Shown one piece after another: positions 22,061 through 34,184 of a stretch of 64,000 nucleotides of DNA. The stretch lies in the NCBI GenBank assembly GCA_014529385.2, contig CM043943.1, positions 153,117,092 to 153,181,091 of the forward strand. Reading direction: 5' to 3'. The position numbers and the translations under genes are program-made. The notes under the pieces were generated by a model. That model was not told the origin of the DNA, searched no databases, and saw only the letters and a program-made list of their open reading frames with translations. The stretch's first letter is position 1. Every line of letters starts with the position of its first letter. This DNA is from Adiantum capillus-veneris (Eukaryota > Streptophyta > Polypodiopsida > Polypodiales > Pteridaceae).

Positions 22061-22329
22061 AAACCGTATTCCTGAGATCAACTTTCTTCTCTTTATAGAG
22101 CTTTGAAGTGGGGTTTCGGTATCTTTAAGGGAAATTATGAGCATGATGAAACATACTCCAAAGTGTGGAGCCATTTGAAAATGAGGGATCCTTCTCACCC
22201 AAATGCTACTGCAATGTGTCTTTTTCCTCCACACCCAATTCTCCTCCTCTTCTCCTCTTTCAAGTGATGAGTTGTAGAGATGGAAAACATTTTCCATAGA
22301 TAATGGGTACATACTCCACACAGGGAGAG
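22061..22329. other. gypsy C RNase H to integrase connector, degenerate
   Basis: No domain recognised. Position between RNase H and the integrase zinc region implies connector sequence. Confidence 0.4.
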
Positions 22330-22844
22330 TTGTTGTATCAACAGACGTAGATTCGGCACCAAATTATTTATGAATGTCATGATAGTTCCATTGTAGGGCA
22401 CCCTCACCCAAGCATAAAGAAAACTTATGCACTCGTACAACAAGAGTTTTTTTTCCCATGTTTATGTCTTGCATTTCCAAAAATGTCAAGTTAATTAAGC
22501 GGAGCACCTGAAAGTAAGAGGTCTCTTGCATCCATTGGAGAATCTCAACGGTGAATGGGAAAGTACCTCTATGGATTTAATTGTGGGTTTACCGACCACT
22601 GTATGAGGTCATGACTCAATATGAGGGGTAGTAGATCAGTTGATTAAACATTGCAAATTTATTCCAACCAATTTCACTATTAAAACTCTAGAACTAGAAA
22701 AGTCATTTGTTGATAATTTGTATAGACTATACAGATTGCCCAACAATAATGTGAGCCCAAGGGATTCACTAGTACCTTTTGCATGGTGATGCATGAGTGC
22801 ACAATAGGGGGTTTTTACTAGGACTACCATAAGCGTATACAATA
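22330..22844 (+). pseudogene. gypsy C integrase, N-terminal and core start
   Basis: YECHDSSIVGHPHPSIKKTY fits the histidine half of the H2C2 zinc region. Then STSMDLIVGLPTT (first catalytic Asp), VDQLIKHCKFIPTNF, FVDNLYRLYRLP and VSPRDSL (second Asp region). Stops are common. Copia-2 is inserted directly after. Confidence 0.7.
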
Positions 22845-23036
22845 TGTTGGGGTATAAAGCCCAATGTGGTCGCCCAGGTAAGTGGGCGGGCCGCCAGGTA
22901 TGTACACATATTCTTTTGTTAAAACCTAATAAGAACTCACTATGCTCTACACATTACAGTAGAGCGAGTTCACCATATCATCGTGCTCTTCTTCTCGCAC
23001 TCTCTCTCGCGTCGCACTTCCGCTCGTACTCCTTCA
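22845..23036 (+). repeat. copia-2 5' LTR
   Basis: 192 bp, TGTTGGGG to CTTCA. Primer site TGGTATCAGAGC follows at 23039-23050. Confidence 0.95.
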
Positions 23037-24135
23037 ACTGGTATCAGAGCTCAGGTCGAGGCTCGGGGCAGCATTGCAGGAGGCTAGAGTCACCAACTCA
23101 GATTAGAGTGAAATTCGACAGGCGAAGACACGGCCCCAAATCTCGTGGGTAAGCTCGAAGGGCTTGGTGTTGTCAGAATTTCATTCTGAGGTCATCTCAG
23201 CCACCGTTCGGCTTCGACAAAGGTCTATGCAGGCCATTTTCGACTACGTGGTCTCGACGGGTGCAGATCCGACTCTGCAAATTTGGGGTTTTCAGCCTAG
23301 GACTGCAGGTGCTGAGGATATCGACACTCCCAGAGTGTTGATTTGTGGCTGTTTACACATCGAAGGACGGCTCACAGCTCTTGGAGGCGTGTCACATACG
23401 ACACGGGCGCATCTACACACAGACTGTAGGCAACATCCACTAGTTCATCAGGTAGCTTGTGTTTGCTGCTTGATATTCCAGATTTCATCCTGACATTGCA
23501 GGTACTTCCACATGGGATGTATTGTCAGAGATGATGTATGTCTGCTGAGAGTTTGCTGGCTGTGAGTCACGCAGCAAACAACCGCCGCAGCGGTTACAGC
23601 ATATAGTGGGAAATTTGTGGATGTATGACTTTGTGGGAAGTCTATGTACTGTCAGATTTACTGTAGCCTTTGTTGAGGGTCGAGTGAGGTTTTATTGAGC
23701 TGGGGGATTCTCGAATGTTGAGATCCTTTCGGTGATACAGGTCTTGGAGCGATCCCTTGAGCACCCTAAGATAGGCAGCTAGGATGTATTGACTGTGAGT
23801 TAGACCGTTGGGATTGCATCTTTGCTTTACTTCCGTTGAGGCATTGTCGCAGTCTATGCTTACAGGACAGTGACAGGACAGTGAGAGACAGTACAGGTGC
23901 AGGACAGGTTTACCCGCAGCTTGCAGTGTCAGAGAGACAGTGTTTTTTGAGCTGTTTTCGGTCTGTTTTTTGAGTACACCAGAGCCATTTTACAAAGCAG
24001 ACTCTGCCAAAAATTCTTGTAGAATCTGAAGCTTTCTTGGTTCATTTGACAGGTTGATATTGGTTCAGAGGTCAGTTTACAGGGGAAACTCTGCCAAATT
24101 TTTCCCAGAAAAGTAAACTACTGTGAAGCGTAGCC

Positions 24136-24586
24136 ATGGCTGGATCACAGGACAATGCTCTTAACAATATCAAGAAGCTGGATGGAACCAATTTCCCATT
24201 GTGGAAGAAGCAAATTTGGCACGTGTCGGTACAAAAGAAGCAGATAAAACCTATAAAGCTCAAGAGGATAAAACCAGAAGATATGGACGAAGATGAATGG
24301 AGCGAAATGGATGAATTGGCACTTTCTACCATTATGCTGACTTTGGCAGAAAGCGTTTACTTCAATGTAGCAGACGAGATGTCGGCTTATCAAGCATGGT
24401 TAAAGCTGAGTGATCTTTATGAGAAGCAGAGTGCAGCTTCACAGGTATACTGGCTTAAGAAGCTTGTTGACTTGAAGATGAAAGAAGGGACACCTATGTC
24501 CAATCATCTGAATGAATTCAACACCATCTACAGTCAGTTGTCATCTCAAGGTGTCAAGTTTGATGAAGAGGAATCAATCTCGTAGC
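24136..24586 (+). pseudogene. copia-2 gag with internal deletion
   Basis: Matches copia-1 gag from MAGSQDNALNNIKKLDGTNF to GVKFDE, then jumps to the basic SRSKSRSAK stretch in a different frame, losing about 72 codons of the gag C-terminal half and ending at TAG (24583). The zinc knuckle, now in the downstream frame, reads CYHCGKKGQMKRDC: the zinc-binding His is Gln. Confidence 0.9.
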
Positions 24587-25882
24587 AAGTCCCGCAGTGC
24601 TAAAGTCAAGAGTGACATAGAATGCTACCATTGTGGCAAGAAGGGTCAAATGAAAAGAGACTGCAGAGAATGGAAAGCAGAAAAAGGCAAAGAGAAAGCT
24701 GAATACAATGGTGAGAAGAACAAGTCCTCAGTGAAGATTCAAGAAATAAATGTGACAAACACTGTTGCAGAGGATGACAGTCTAGTGTCAGGAGACATCT
24801 ACTTCTTGAAGAATACAATGGACTCAGCTCTTCTTACAGCATCTGATGGAAATGCACTTAGTGATTGGATAATAGACTCAGCGGCATCACTTCATGTGTC
24901 TCCAAATAAGGAGTGGTTTACCTCTTATGTGACCACTAAAGATCATGTTCGGCTAGGCAATGGGCAGACATGTGAGATCTTAGGTGTTGGAGATGTTCAA
25001 TTGAAGTTTCAGAATGGCTCTTCTTTCACGTTGAAGAATGTGAGACATGTTCCCGCAATTACAAAGAGCTTGATCAGCACAGGTTTACTTGATGATGCTG
25101 GCTACGTCACCATTTTTGGACAGAACATGTGGAAGATATCCAAGGGTTCTATGACAGTAGCACATGGAGTAAAGTCTGGAGGACTTTACATGATTTATGT
25201 ATCAAATGTCTCTAAAAATGTAATCAATGTAACTGAGCAGCCGAACGTTTCTTTGTGGCATAGCCGGTTAGGACATATGTCCAAGAAGGGAATGGAAATC
25301 TTGTCTCGTTCTGGTTATTTGCATGGCTTTTCATTTAATGATTTTGAATTATGTGAACATTGTCTGTATGGTAAGCAAACACAGCAGCCACATAAGCATA
25401 GAAGCAGTAGAAGAGATACACAGTTGGCACTTGTTCATAGTGATTTGTGTGGACCTATGCCTAACCTATCTCTAGGGGGAGCTTCTTACTTTATGACATT
25501 TATAGATGATTACTCGAGGAAAGTATGGGTTTACTTTCTCAAGCACAAGGATGAAGCGTTTAGTGTTTTCAAAACGTTTGTGACACTTGTGGAGAATCAG
25601 AGTGGCAAGAAGCTTAAATGCTTACGCACTGACAATGGTGGAGAGTATGTTTCAAAGGCCTTTCAGGACTTTTGTGAGTCAAAAGGTATAAAATGTGAAC
25701 TTACTGCTCCTTAAAATCCTCCTCAAAATGGTGTTGCTGAGAGGATGAATAGGACCATACAAGAGAAGGTCAGAAGTATGTTGTCTAATGCACAGCTGCC
25801 AAATGGGTTTTGGGCTGAAGCTGTATCAACAGCTGTTCATCTTGTAAATAGATGTCCTAGCAAGGTTTTGTAGAAGGATTCA
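24587..25882 (+). pseudogene. copia-2 protease and integrase
   Basis: Open from the basic gag tail to TAA at 25712. The protease motif reads DWIIDSAASLHVSP, DSA in place of DSG. The integrase zinc region is complete (H-H and CEHCLYGK), and the core keeps VHSDLCGP, LRTDNGGEY and QNGVAERMNR. TAA at 25712-25714 and TAG at 25871-25873 are the same stops as in copia-1. Confidence 0.92.
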
Positions 25883-27309
25883 GTGCCAGAGATGGTATGG
25901 TCAGGCAAGGTGCCCTCATACAAGCATCTCAGAGTCTTTCGCTGTGAGGCATATACTCACGCTCCAAAGGAATTTAGGAACAAACTTGAGCCAAAGAGTA
26001 GAAAGTGCATCTTTCTAGGCTATGGTAATTCTGGTGAGATGGGGTACAGACTTTGGGATCCCAAATCCAAAAAGGTTATCCGCAGCAATGATGTTCACTT
26101 TAATGAAGCCAAATATCATTCTAAACCAGAGACAGTTGAGGAGATTAGAAGAGTTGTCTTCCAAGAAGATGGACCTGCACATGCAAGACAAAATGTCAGG
26201 GCTCAAGAAGAGCAAGGACAGGATAGATTGGAACCACAGGTTGTGGCTGAGCCTGAGCCACCTATTGTGCGTAGATCTGGACGTGTCACGCGACCTCCTG
26301 ATAGGTTTGTTTCATCTATGAACTATGTCATGTTGACTGATTGCAATGAGCCTTCATGTTTCAACGAAGCAGTGCAAATGAAGGACTCCGGGAATTGGCA
26401 ATTGGCCATGCAGTCAGAGATGACAGCTCTGCATAAAAACCAGACATGGAAGCTAGTTAAATTACCACGGTTGCCATATTAGATTTGGTGTTGCACCATA
26501 TGGATGTCAAGACAGCGTTCCTTCATGGTGATTTAGATGTGGAAATTTACATGCAGCAGCCAAAATGGTTTGTTGAGAAAGGCAAGGAAGATTGGGTATG
26601 CCAGTTGTTAAAGAGTCTTTATGGCTTAAAACAATCACCGAGGGCATGGTACCATAAATTCCACAAGTTTATGCTTTCTCAAGGCTACAAACGTAGTGAG
26701 TTCAATCACTGTCTATATACAAAGAAGGCTAAGGATGGTAGTTGGCTGATCCTTATTTTGTATGTGGATGACATGTTGATTGCTGGCAAGCACTTGGAAG
26801 AAATTTCAGCTTCGAAGTCAAAGATGGCAAAATCGTTTGACATGAAAGACATGGGTGAGGCAAGTCATATACTTGGTATGCGCATTGAGAGAGACGGATC
26901 AAAGAAGTTGATTTGGTTATCTCAAACAGAGTATATTGACAAGGTTTTGCAACGTTTCAATATGGAGAAGGGAAAGGCACTGAGTGTTCCATTGCCAGCA
27001 TATGTGAAACTTAGCAAACAAGATTGTCCTGTGTCTGAGGACGAGCAAGCTGAAATGGATAAGATTCCATATGCGTCTGCAGTGGGTAGTTTGATGTATG
27101 CAATGATTGCTACTCGCCCAAACATTGCATTTGCAGTGGGAGTAGTAAGTCGATACATGTCAAACCCAGGCAAGAAACATTGGGAGGCAGTGAAAGGAAT
27201 ATTGAGATACCTGAAAGCTACAAAGAGTATGCGTATATGCTATGGGAGTCAGGTGCTAAGTGTAAAGGGTTTTACAGACTCAGATTATGCAGGTGACTTA
27301 GACAACTGA
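25883..27309 (+). pseudogene. copia-2 integrase C-terminus and RT, with deletion
   Basis: After KLVKLPR the sequence jumps to LPY and a stop, removing the RT fingers (the copia-1 zone from KKALPCKWVYRY to CFLALVA). From 26485 RT is open through HHMDVKTAFLHGDLDVEIYM and LYVDDMLIAGK to the shared TGA at 27307-27309. No full-length RT can be made. Confidence 0.92.
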
Positions 27310-27720
27310 AGGTCTACGTCAGGGTATGTCTTTACATTGGCTGGTGGAGCAGTATCATGGTGTTCTAGATTACAAGATTGTGTTACTCAGTCTACTACAG
27401 AGGTTGAATATGTTGCAGCATCAGAGGCATGCAAAGAATCAATTTGTCTTAATTGACTAGTAACAGATTTGGGAATCAAAGAAGAGATGCCTGTGTTATA
27501 TTGTGATAGTCAAAGTGCTATACAATTGGCTCGCAATCCAGTTTATCACTCAAAGACAAAGCATGTGGATGTGAAGTATCATTTCATCAGGGAAATGCTC
27601 GAGGATAAGAAACTTCAGCTTGTCAAAGTTCACACCACAGAAAATCCTGTTGATCTACTTACAAAAGGACTTCCCTCAGAGAGCTTTGCGCATTTTCGCA
27701 AGCAGTTAGGTGTAGGGTAG
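27310..27720 (+). pseudogene. copia-2 RNase H
   Basis: Same blocks as copia-1. AGGAVSWCSR keeps the Trp lost in copia-1, but TGA at 27454-27456 (Arg codon in copia-1) and ICLN for IWLN are private changes. Confidence 0.9.
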
Positions 27721-27809
27721 TACATCACTTCTCTACATCTCTTGTATATTAGCTTGTATAGTAGCTTCTCTCACACTTAAAGTACCACATTGGACTTTAA
27801 GTGGGAGGT

Positions 27810-28001
27810 TGTTGGGGTATAAAGCCCAATGTGGTCGCCCAGGTAAGTGGGCGGGCCGCCAGGTATGTACACATATTCTTTTGTTAAAACCTAATAAGAA
27901 CTCACTATGCTCTACACATTACAGTAGAGCGAGTTCACCATATCGTCGTGCTATTCTTCTCGCACTCTCTCTCGCGTCGCACTTCCGCTCGTACTCCTTC
28001 A
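27810..28001 (+). repeat. copia-2 3' LTR
   Basis: 192 bp, preceded by the purine tract AAGTGGGAGGT. Confidence 0.95.
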
Positions 28002-28006
28002 CAATA

Positions 28007-29390
28007 GGGGTTCCCCCAAATTTGGGGATGCTAATACCTTATGTAAGGGAAGGGGACTGCTATAGGTTCATGGGAATCTTTCCCCAATGCATGCCATCAA
28101 GATCATTAACACTAGGGTTGTGTGAGCATGAGCCACTTTTGTGGCTAGGAAACTTTTTGTAAATTATTGTTCTCATAGACCACCTAAAACCTCTTTATAA
28201 CCTTTCAGGGCTTTGTTCTCAAGGCACGTAGGAAGTTGAAAAAAAATAGAAATATATAATTTCATGTAAAATTGTTATTTTTAAGAGCCATCTTTTAGGT
28301 ACAATCGAACAAAATTCACGCAAAAGTTTTGATATCCCATGTAGAACCCTTAAAAACCCTTAAAGCACATTGAAACTTTTTTGAAAAATACACGGATATG
28401 TTTACAATAAGAATCTATGCATGTACTATTTTTAGAAAACAATTGTGGACTTGTTTTAGGCCTCAAAAACATGTATGCTGTTAAATTTCAAAACCAATTT
28501 TGTGGCTTCTTACTATTTTTAAAAAGTTACATTTATTTATTTTACACTTTTTTGGCATAAATGGTATACTAGAATTTTTCTCTATGTCATAGGACCTCAA
28601 TGACATCCTATGATCACGGTTTCTTAAAAATAGACAATCTTAGAGCCAATTTTATAGAATGAGGTGTCGAGCCACTATTGTGGCTCAAGCCACTTAAATG
28701 GCTCAAACACACACCTTGTGTTAAGAGAGGAGATTGAGCTAGGTTTCTTGACTATTGAGGAGTTTTTCTTCTTGGGAGGATCAAGGATCCTTCCTATTTC
28801 TTGGAAGCAAGAAGAGATGTCGGTTGTCATCACTGATGAGGTGATTGTACAATACAAGATTAGTACAAAAATACCTTCAAAGCATCCATGAGCAGATTCG
28901 AGTGGAGCTTTGTATGATAATGCTAAAAATGTAGAACCTCTTCAAAAGAGATGGATGATACTATAAATAGTCTTCCATGTGAGATAGACCTAGGAAGGAG
29001 TAGCATAGGGACTCCACCTAAGAGCAGTCTTGCCACTCGCTCTGGGATGAAGAAGTTTCAAATGGACATTAGACGAGCTAAGGCAAAGCTTAAACTAAGG
29101 GGAGATTCTAACAAGTTTGGCTTGATGTCAAAGGATAAAGAGAGAAGCCACTTTTTTCAAATATGGTGTCTAGAGTGTGAGATTTTGTATGAGCAAAATC
29201 TAGTCAAGGATTGCTTATTTTTTGTTCAACATAATAGGGTTAGTACATGTAAGATAGGGGGCTATTGTAAATATTCAAAAACCCGTATGTAGGGGTTTGC
29301 GTAAGTTATATAATCTTTGTAGATAGGGGTTAGGTCAGTATGCATGGTTCCATATATAGGGGAGTCTTGACTCAAGGGTTGCTCACAGGT
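28007..29390. other. AT-rich stretch, no recognised domain
   Basis: An open frame of 113 codons at 28951-29292 (MDDTINSLPCEIDLGRSSIG...) shows no domain I know. 29290-29390 contains CATATATAGGGG and GCTCACAGGTG, a pair that recurs at about 61310-61345. Confidence 0.5.
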
Positions 29391-29399
29391 GACACCCCG

Positions 29400-30110
29400 T
29401 CATAGGTAATAGTGAATTTGTCGGGATTGTGATTATCGTGATCCCAAGTTTAACGATCATTTTTGGAGAGTTGTGTTTAAACGATTGGGTGCACAATTCA
29501 ACATCACTACTGCAGATCATCCAAAAATCGATGGTTAGATTGAACGTATTAGAGGATATGCTAAGAGCATATGTTAGCAACAAGCAATCAAATTGGGAAG
29601 ATTATCTCCCTATTCTTGAGTTTTCTTATAAAAGTGCAAAGCATGTCATGATTTTTTTTAGTCCTTTCATGCTTATATATCGTTTTCAACCTAGATCATC
29701 AATTATGGTGGGGTTGGCAACTAAGAAACTTCACCAGATCAAGGATTTTCTCCAAGACCACATGGATATATGCTGAAACTTTCTTGTTAAAATGTTTGAC
29801 AAGCATATGATAGATACAAAAAGTATTCTGATGAGAAATGCCATCAAGTAACCTTCATGGAAGGGGAAGAGGTATTTTTATGTGTGTAGAAACATTCAAA
29901 AAGTCTAAAAATTGGGCTAAAACCTAAATTATCTCTGAGATATTTTGGGCCTTCTAAGATACTCAACCAAGTTGGAGATATGTCTTAGAAACTCTCTTTA
30001 CCTACACACTCTCCCATCCAATTTTTCATGTAAGTCATTTATATAAATTGTTGAAAGGTCAATCTTTCAACAACGCTTCCACAAAGATTCCATAAACATT
30101 CCTCAAATAT
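29400..30110 (+). pseudogene. Ty3/gypsy integrase core and C-terminus (gypsy E or part of C)
   Basis: Pieces: RDPKFNDHFWRVVFKRLGAQ, then ITTADHPKIDG.IERI, LEDMLRAYVSNKQSNWEDYL, PILEFSYKSAKHV, FSPFMLIYRFQPRS, then SLRYFGPSKILNQVGD and HVSHLYKLLKG (integrase C-terminal zone). Frame changes occur throughout. The second-Asp motif already occurs at 22760 in gypsy C, so this may be a different element. Confidence 0.8.
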
Positions 30111-30239
30111 TCTCTAAAGATTCCAAATAAAGATGTTGATGAAGTGATGAAGACGAAGATGGATGCTGTAATGTGAAGATACAAGCTCATGGACATCATC
30201 AAATATCTCGTTATTATCATTTTGAGCCATTACGGCCAC

Positions 30240-31091
30240 TTTTGTAATGTTTACGGGAACTTCATATTTTAAGTCAGCAATTGTATTGAGGCCACAGATG
30301 CTTGTTGGATGAGCAAAGATAGAAGCCTAGGGACAAATAAGGTCATTTTGGTCGGACATTAGGTTTTCTAAGGCTTAGTATATAAGCCAAAACCTAAAGC
30401 TTTGTAAGGAGACTTCTAATAAATCTGATCTTCTGTGACGTTGGGAGACTGAGAGAGAGTGAGAGAGCGTGTGTGTGTGTGTGTGCTACAGGAGCTACGG
30501 TGGTCAGAATCGCAAACGGAGAGCAGCAGTGTGTTGCCCACAAGGAGAGCTACGCGTTGATGCTTACATCACGTGCGTTCGTTTGTGTTTTGGCATATTC
30601 ACCCGCGAGCTACTTTTGGAGTTTCGGTGAGTAATTGTTGTCCTTTTTTGCATTTCAGCATATCCATGCGATCAGAGCGAGTAAAGCTACACATTAGGTA
30701 CTTTAGTTTTCGGAAACGTCGACCTGCAAAAACCGGCCAGACATCCTACACGTTTTCTGCACGGAGGGTATTGGGTAGGTTTTTTGGTCACGGACCTTAG
30801 GGAGAGTGGCCTATTTGTGTTGATAGGATATCCCTCAAGTTTCGTAACGTTTCGAGAACGTCTAATGGGCTTTTGGCTTGCGGTAGCATCATAGGAGACT
30901 CTCACATTCACAGAATCGATGGCATGTAGAGTTGATATCTCTGTAGGAAGTAGTCATTAGTCGGTCGAGTAGAGGTTGACACCCTTTGCTTGCTTCCACG
31001 CACCTGCGGGTCGAGCTTCGTCCTCAGTTGACATTATATGTTAGGTGAGTTCTCGCTATGCTGACGTCCGTCGCGGCGTACCCGTCCAACA
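30240..31091 (+). repeat. 5' LTR of element A (left edge uncertain)
   Basis: The right end, CCCGTCCAACA (to 31091), is followed at once by a primer binding site. Inside lie a TATA-like GTATATAAGCC (about 30378), AATAAA (about 30418) and a GT repeat (30470-30485). The last 108 bp recur at 36662-36769. The left edge is not fixed because the 3' copy is truncated. Confidence 0.7.
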
Positions 31092-31110
31092 TTGGCGCCG
31101 CTGCCGGGGA
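31092..31110 (+). promoter_or_regulatory. element A primer binding site
   Basis: TTGGCGCCGCTGCCGGGGA is the classic primer site of many plant LTR retrotransposons. Confidence 0.95.
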
Positions 31111-34100
31111 CGAGGGCCCTAAGTAGGTGACCGAGACTAGTCCTTGAGGATAGAGGTCCCTCTGGCTTGCGAGAGTACTATTTTACATTTAGATAGGATC
31201 AGAGGGTGGTGGACTCTCTAGGTCTTAGGAGGAGTCTAGGGAGCGTGTGTGTGGCCTGGATCTTCCATCTTAGGTAGTATTAGGTAGTAGTAGGTTGTGG
31301 TGTAGAGAGTAGGAGTTGGAGTGGTAGATGTGGTGGTAGGTTGACTTGAGAGTCCGTGTGAGGCCAGGAAGCAACCAAGACATCAAAATCACCATCTCAC
31401 ATTGATGAGTAGGAGTAGGGTAAGTAGGATATCTTGATTGCTGATCTAGAGTGCTTTATGCATGTCTTATTTGTTGTTAGGCTCATCAGAGAAGTGGGAA
31501 ACGCTAAGTAGGAAATACGGTAAATTGTGTTTGGAAGTTGATTTGAAGTCCAAAATTTTCTGTGATTATTGCTGAGAGCTCTATAGAGCATAGGGAGTAC
31601 TACAGCAAGAAAAAATTTGCATTTTAAGACAGTAGACATCCTACGCGTAGGATGTCTCCATGGCACTTTTGGCAGGGAATTTGGGAAAACTGAGGTTACC
31701 AGTGTGTTCAAAAGGGGGGGTTTACCCTAAGTTTACATTGAAACTAAAGTTTTGACCAACTCTTGATACCCAAAAGACCAAAGACGGAGTGTCAAAAACG
31801 CGAAAACAAGAAACTTAAGATTCTGAGCACAATTTTGCATAAAAACTGGTAGGAATGCTTGAAAAGTAGTGCTCAAGACTAGGGGATGCCTGTGGATGAA
31901 TTCTGCCACAAATTTCATCAAAAGACATCCTACGTGTAGGATGTCTAGAGAGTGATTCTGGAAGCAAAAATCAAGTTTTGGCATCATACCCATATTCTGC
32001 ATGTTGTGTTGGACACACACACCAAAGCTCATGTCATTTGGACATATAGACTGAGAGTTAAGGGGATGTTGCTCTTTCAGAGAAATAGTTTCCCAAAAGT
32101 GGTGATTCTGAGCAATTTTGACATCCAAAATTTGCTGTGATCACATATTCTTGTTATATGCATCAAGAAGCACCTTGGGTAGAAAAAGAAGTCCATTCTG
32201 AGAAAAAAAGACATCCTACGCGTAGGATGTCTACATGTTGATCTGGTGGAAATTTTGAAATTCTGAGTTGACCAGTGTGTTCAGAAGGTAGGTTTTACCC
32301 TATTTTCACCTAGAAGGGGGAACTTGACCATATCTTGAGAGGATAAGGCCAGATAGACTGAAATTGCCATACATCCTACCCAAATTGTGCCAACGCATTA
32401 TTCCAAGACCAAAACCATAGGATGGCTGTAGGAGCATGATCTGCATGATATATTGAGTGACTGAGAGAGTTTTCATCTCATTTGGGGGAGAAACGGGGGT
32501 CCTAAGCAGACTTTAGCATCTTTGACTGAAAAAGACTAGAACAGCTAAAATTGGGGTCTTTTGAAATCCAAACCAAAATCTGAGCATACCACTGGGTTGC
32601 TGACATCAAAGGGAATCTTTGCGTCAAGTTTGGGGTCAAACAAGCAAAAAAGACATCCTACGCATAGGATGTCATATGTGTGTTTTGCACCTCAAACTTA
32701 ATTTTGAGCATACCACAGTGATCAGCACCTTAAGGAGAGTCTGTGGTCCAAGTTTGGGTTCATTCTGAGCAAAAAGACATACTACGCGTAGTATGTCTAC
32801 TGCATGATTCTGAGACCAAAATTCTCCTGTGGACATAGCATGCTGTCATATAGCCTTAGATAAGCCTCCTAGTCAAATTTGGTCCAATTTGACTTAAGAA
32901 TTCATCAGAACAGACATCAGGCTTCTGGAGCAGATTCTGGATCATTTGACCAACCTATAGGTGTCACAATCAAAAAGTAAAACTAGCAGTGAGCTTAACA
33001 CATCAAGGGGAAGCTACAATGCCAGTTTGAGCTGAAACAGATCAAAAAGACATCCTACGCGTACGATGTCTCCAGCTTGATTTAGGACTCCAAACCAACT
33101 TATGAGCACACCACTGTGATCAGCACATCAAGGGGAAGCTGGGGTGAAAATTTCAAGTCATTCTGAGCAAAAAGACATCCTACGTGTAGGATGTCTCAAG
33201 GCCATTTTTAGGTCCAAATGAAATTCTGAGCATACCATTGTGTTGCTTGACTTAAGGGGAGTCTCTGGACCAGATTTTGTTAAATTCTGAGCATATAGAC
33301 ATCCTACGCGTAGGATGTCTCTAGGCTAGTTTTAGGTTCCAGCTGTAATTTTGACCATACAGGAGTGTTCACAGTGTCACAGAGATCCCAAATCTTCTTT
33401 TCATTTTGACCATTCTAAACTGCAATTCACTGTTTTGGCCATAACTTTCACAAGCGGTATCGGATCGGAAAAGTTTTTATATCAAAACGTAGCCTGAGAG
33501 TGACTCTACAGATCTTAGAGCAAAACATGAACTAAATGTATGCCGACGGCAACCATTTAGTTCAATTTTGAAAAAAAACATCATTTAAGGCCTCAAAATG
33601 CATCCAGAAGTCAGGAGTGTCTAAAACCGACAGTTCGAAAGAATTGTGAGAAAACGGTCATGGTTTTGAAGACTGCTAAGTTAGCATATTGAAATTATCT
33701 TTTGGGAAAACCATTGGTCACCCGCTGGAAGGTGCTCAAGGAACAAGTGTGGCCCTCAAAGGTACATCAAGGATTTTTGCATTCATTGTGAAAAAGTTTG
33801 CCAGCTAAATAGAATTTTGTAGATTGCGTGCTAAAGTGAACACAGGTTAGCTCGACTCAAGAATCGCTACAAAGGGAGCAATCGTTGCAGTATAGTGGTA
33901 AGTTGCATAACTTATCACAGTGCTTCCACTAGATCGAGGCCTGCTAAAAAGCTCTAGGAAAAGCAAGCAGCCAGACAAGACAGTATCAATCTTGGCAAGT
34001 AAGGGAGCTAAGAATTTCAAGCAAAGCCCAATTCAGAAAACTCAGAGATTAAGGCATCCACAAAAGTTGAAGGACCTCAAGCAAAAAAGACCGACACAAG

Positions 34101-34184
34101 GGTTCTAATAATTTTTATTAGCATTGAGGCAAGCAATTAGAGATATCACTGAACAGGTACAACAAGGGAGTCAAGACGAAAGCA
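31111..34184. other. element A untranslated leader
   Basis: No long open frame. Besides palindromes it has recurring phrases, TTCTGAGCATACCACTGTG-like and AAGGGGAGTCTGGG-like, between them from about 32570, so the later part is a diverged tandem array with a unit of about 125 bp. Confidence 0.75.
31634..33320. repeat. array of eight 24-bp palindromes in element A leader
   Basis: Copies at 31634, 31923, 32209, 32651, 32775, 33048, 33173 and 33297. The core is ACATCCTACGCGTAGGATGT. Three are perfect 24-bp palindromes of the main type (31634, 32209, 33297). The copy at 32775, ACATACTACGCGTAGTATGT, is perfect with matched changes in both arms. The others have one mismatched pair. Spacing is about 285-290 bp early and about 125 bp later. 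Confidence 0.97.

Larger units (their letters stand above)
22845..28001 (+). mobile_element. Ty1/copia retrotransposon copia-2, full length with internal deletions, TSD CAATA
   Basis: Same family as copia-1, with 192-bp LTRs at 22845-23036 and 27810-28001. CAATA lies at 22840-22844 and 28002-28006. By eye the two LTRs differ at two positions, fewer than in copia-1. Deletions of about 216 bp (gag, junction near 24567) and 181 bp (RT, junction near 26470) are unique to this copy. Three stop codons are shared with copia-1. Confidence 0.97.

Noticed and set aside
22195-22443. Minus-strand frames in gypsy C
   Set aside because: No motif, and the opposite strand carries recognisable integrase.
31634-33320. 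CRISPR-like array
   Set aside because: Repeats are palindromic and regularly spaced, but spacers are related to each other and too long, and the setting is a plant retroelement leader.
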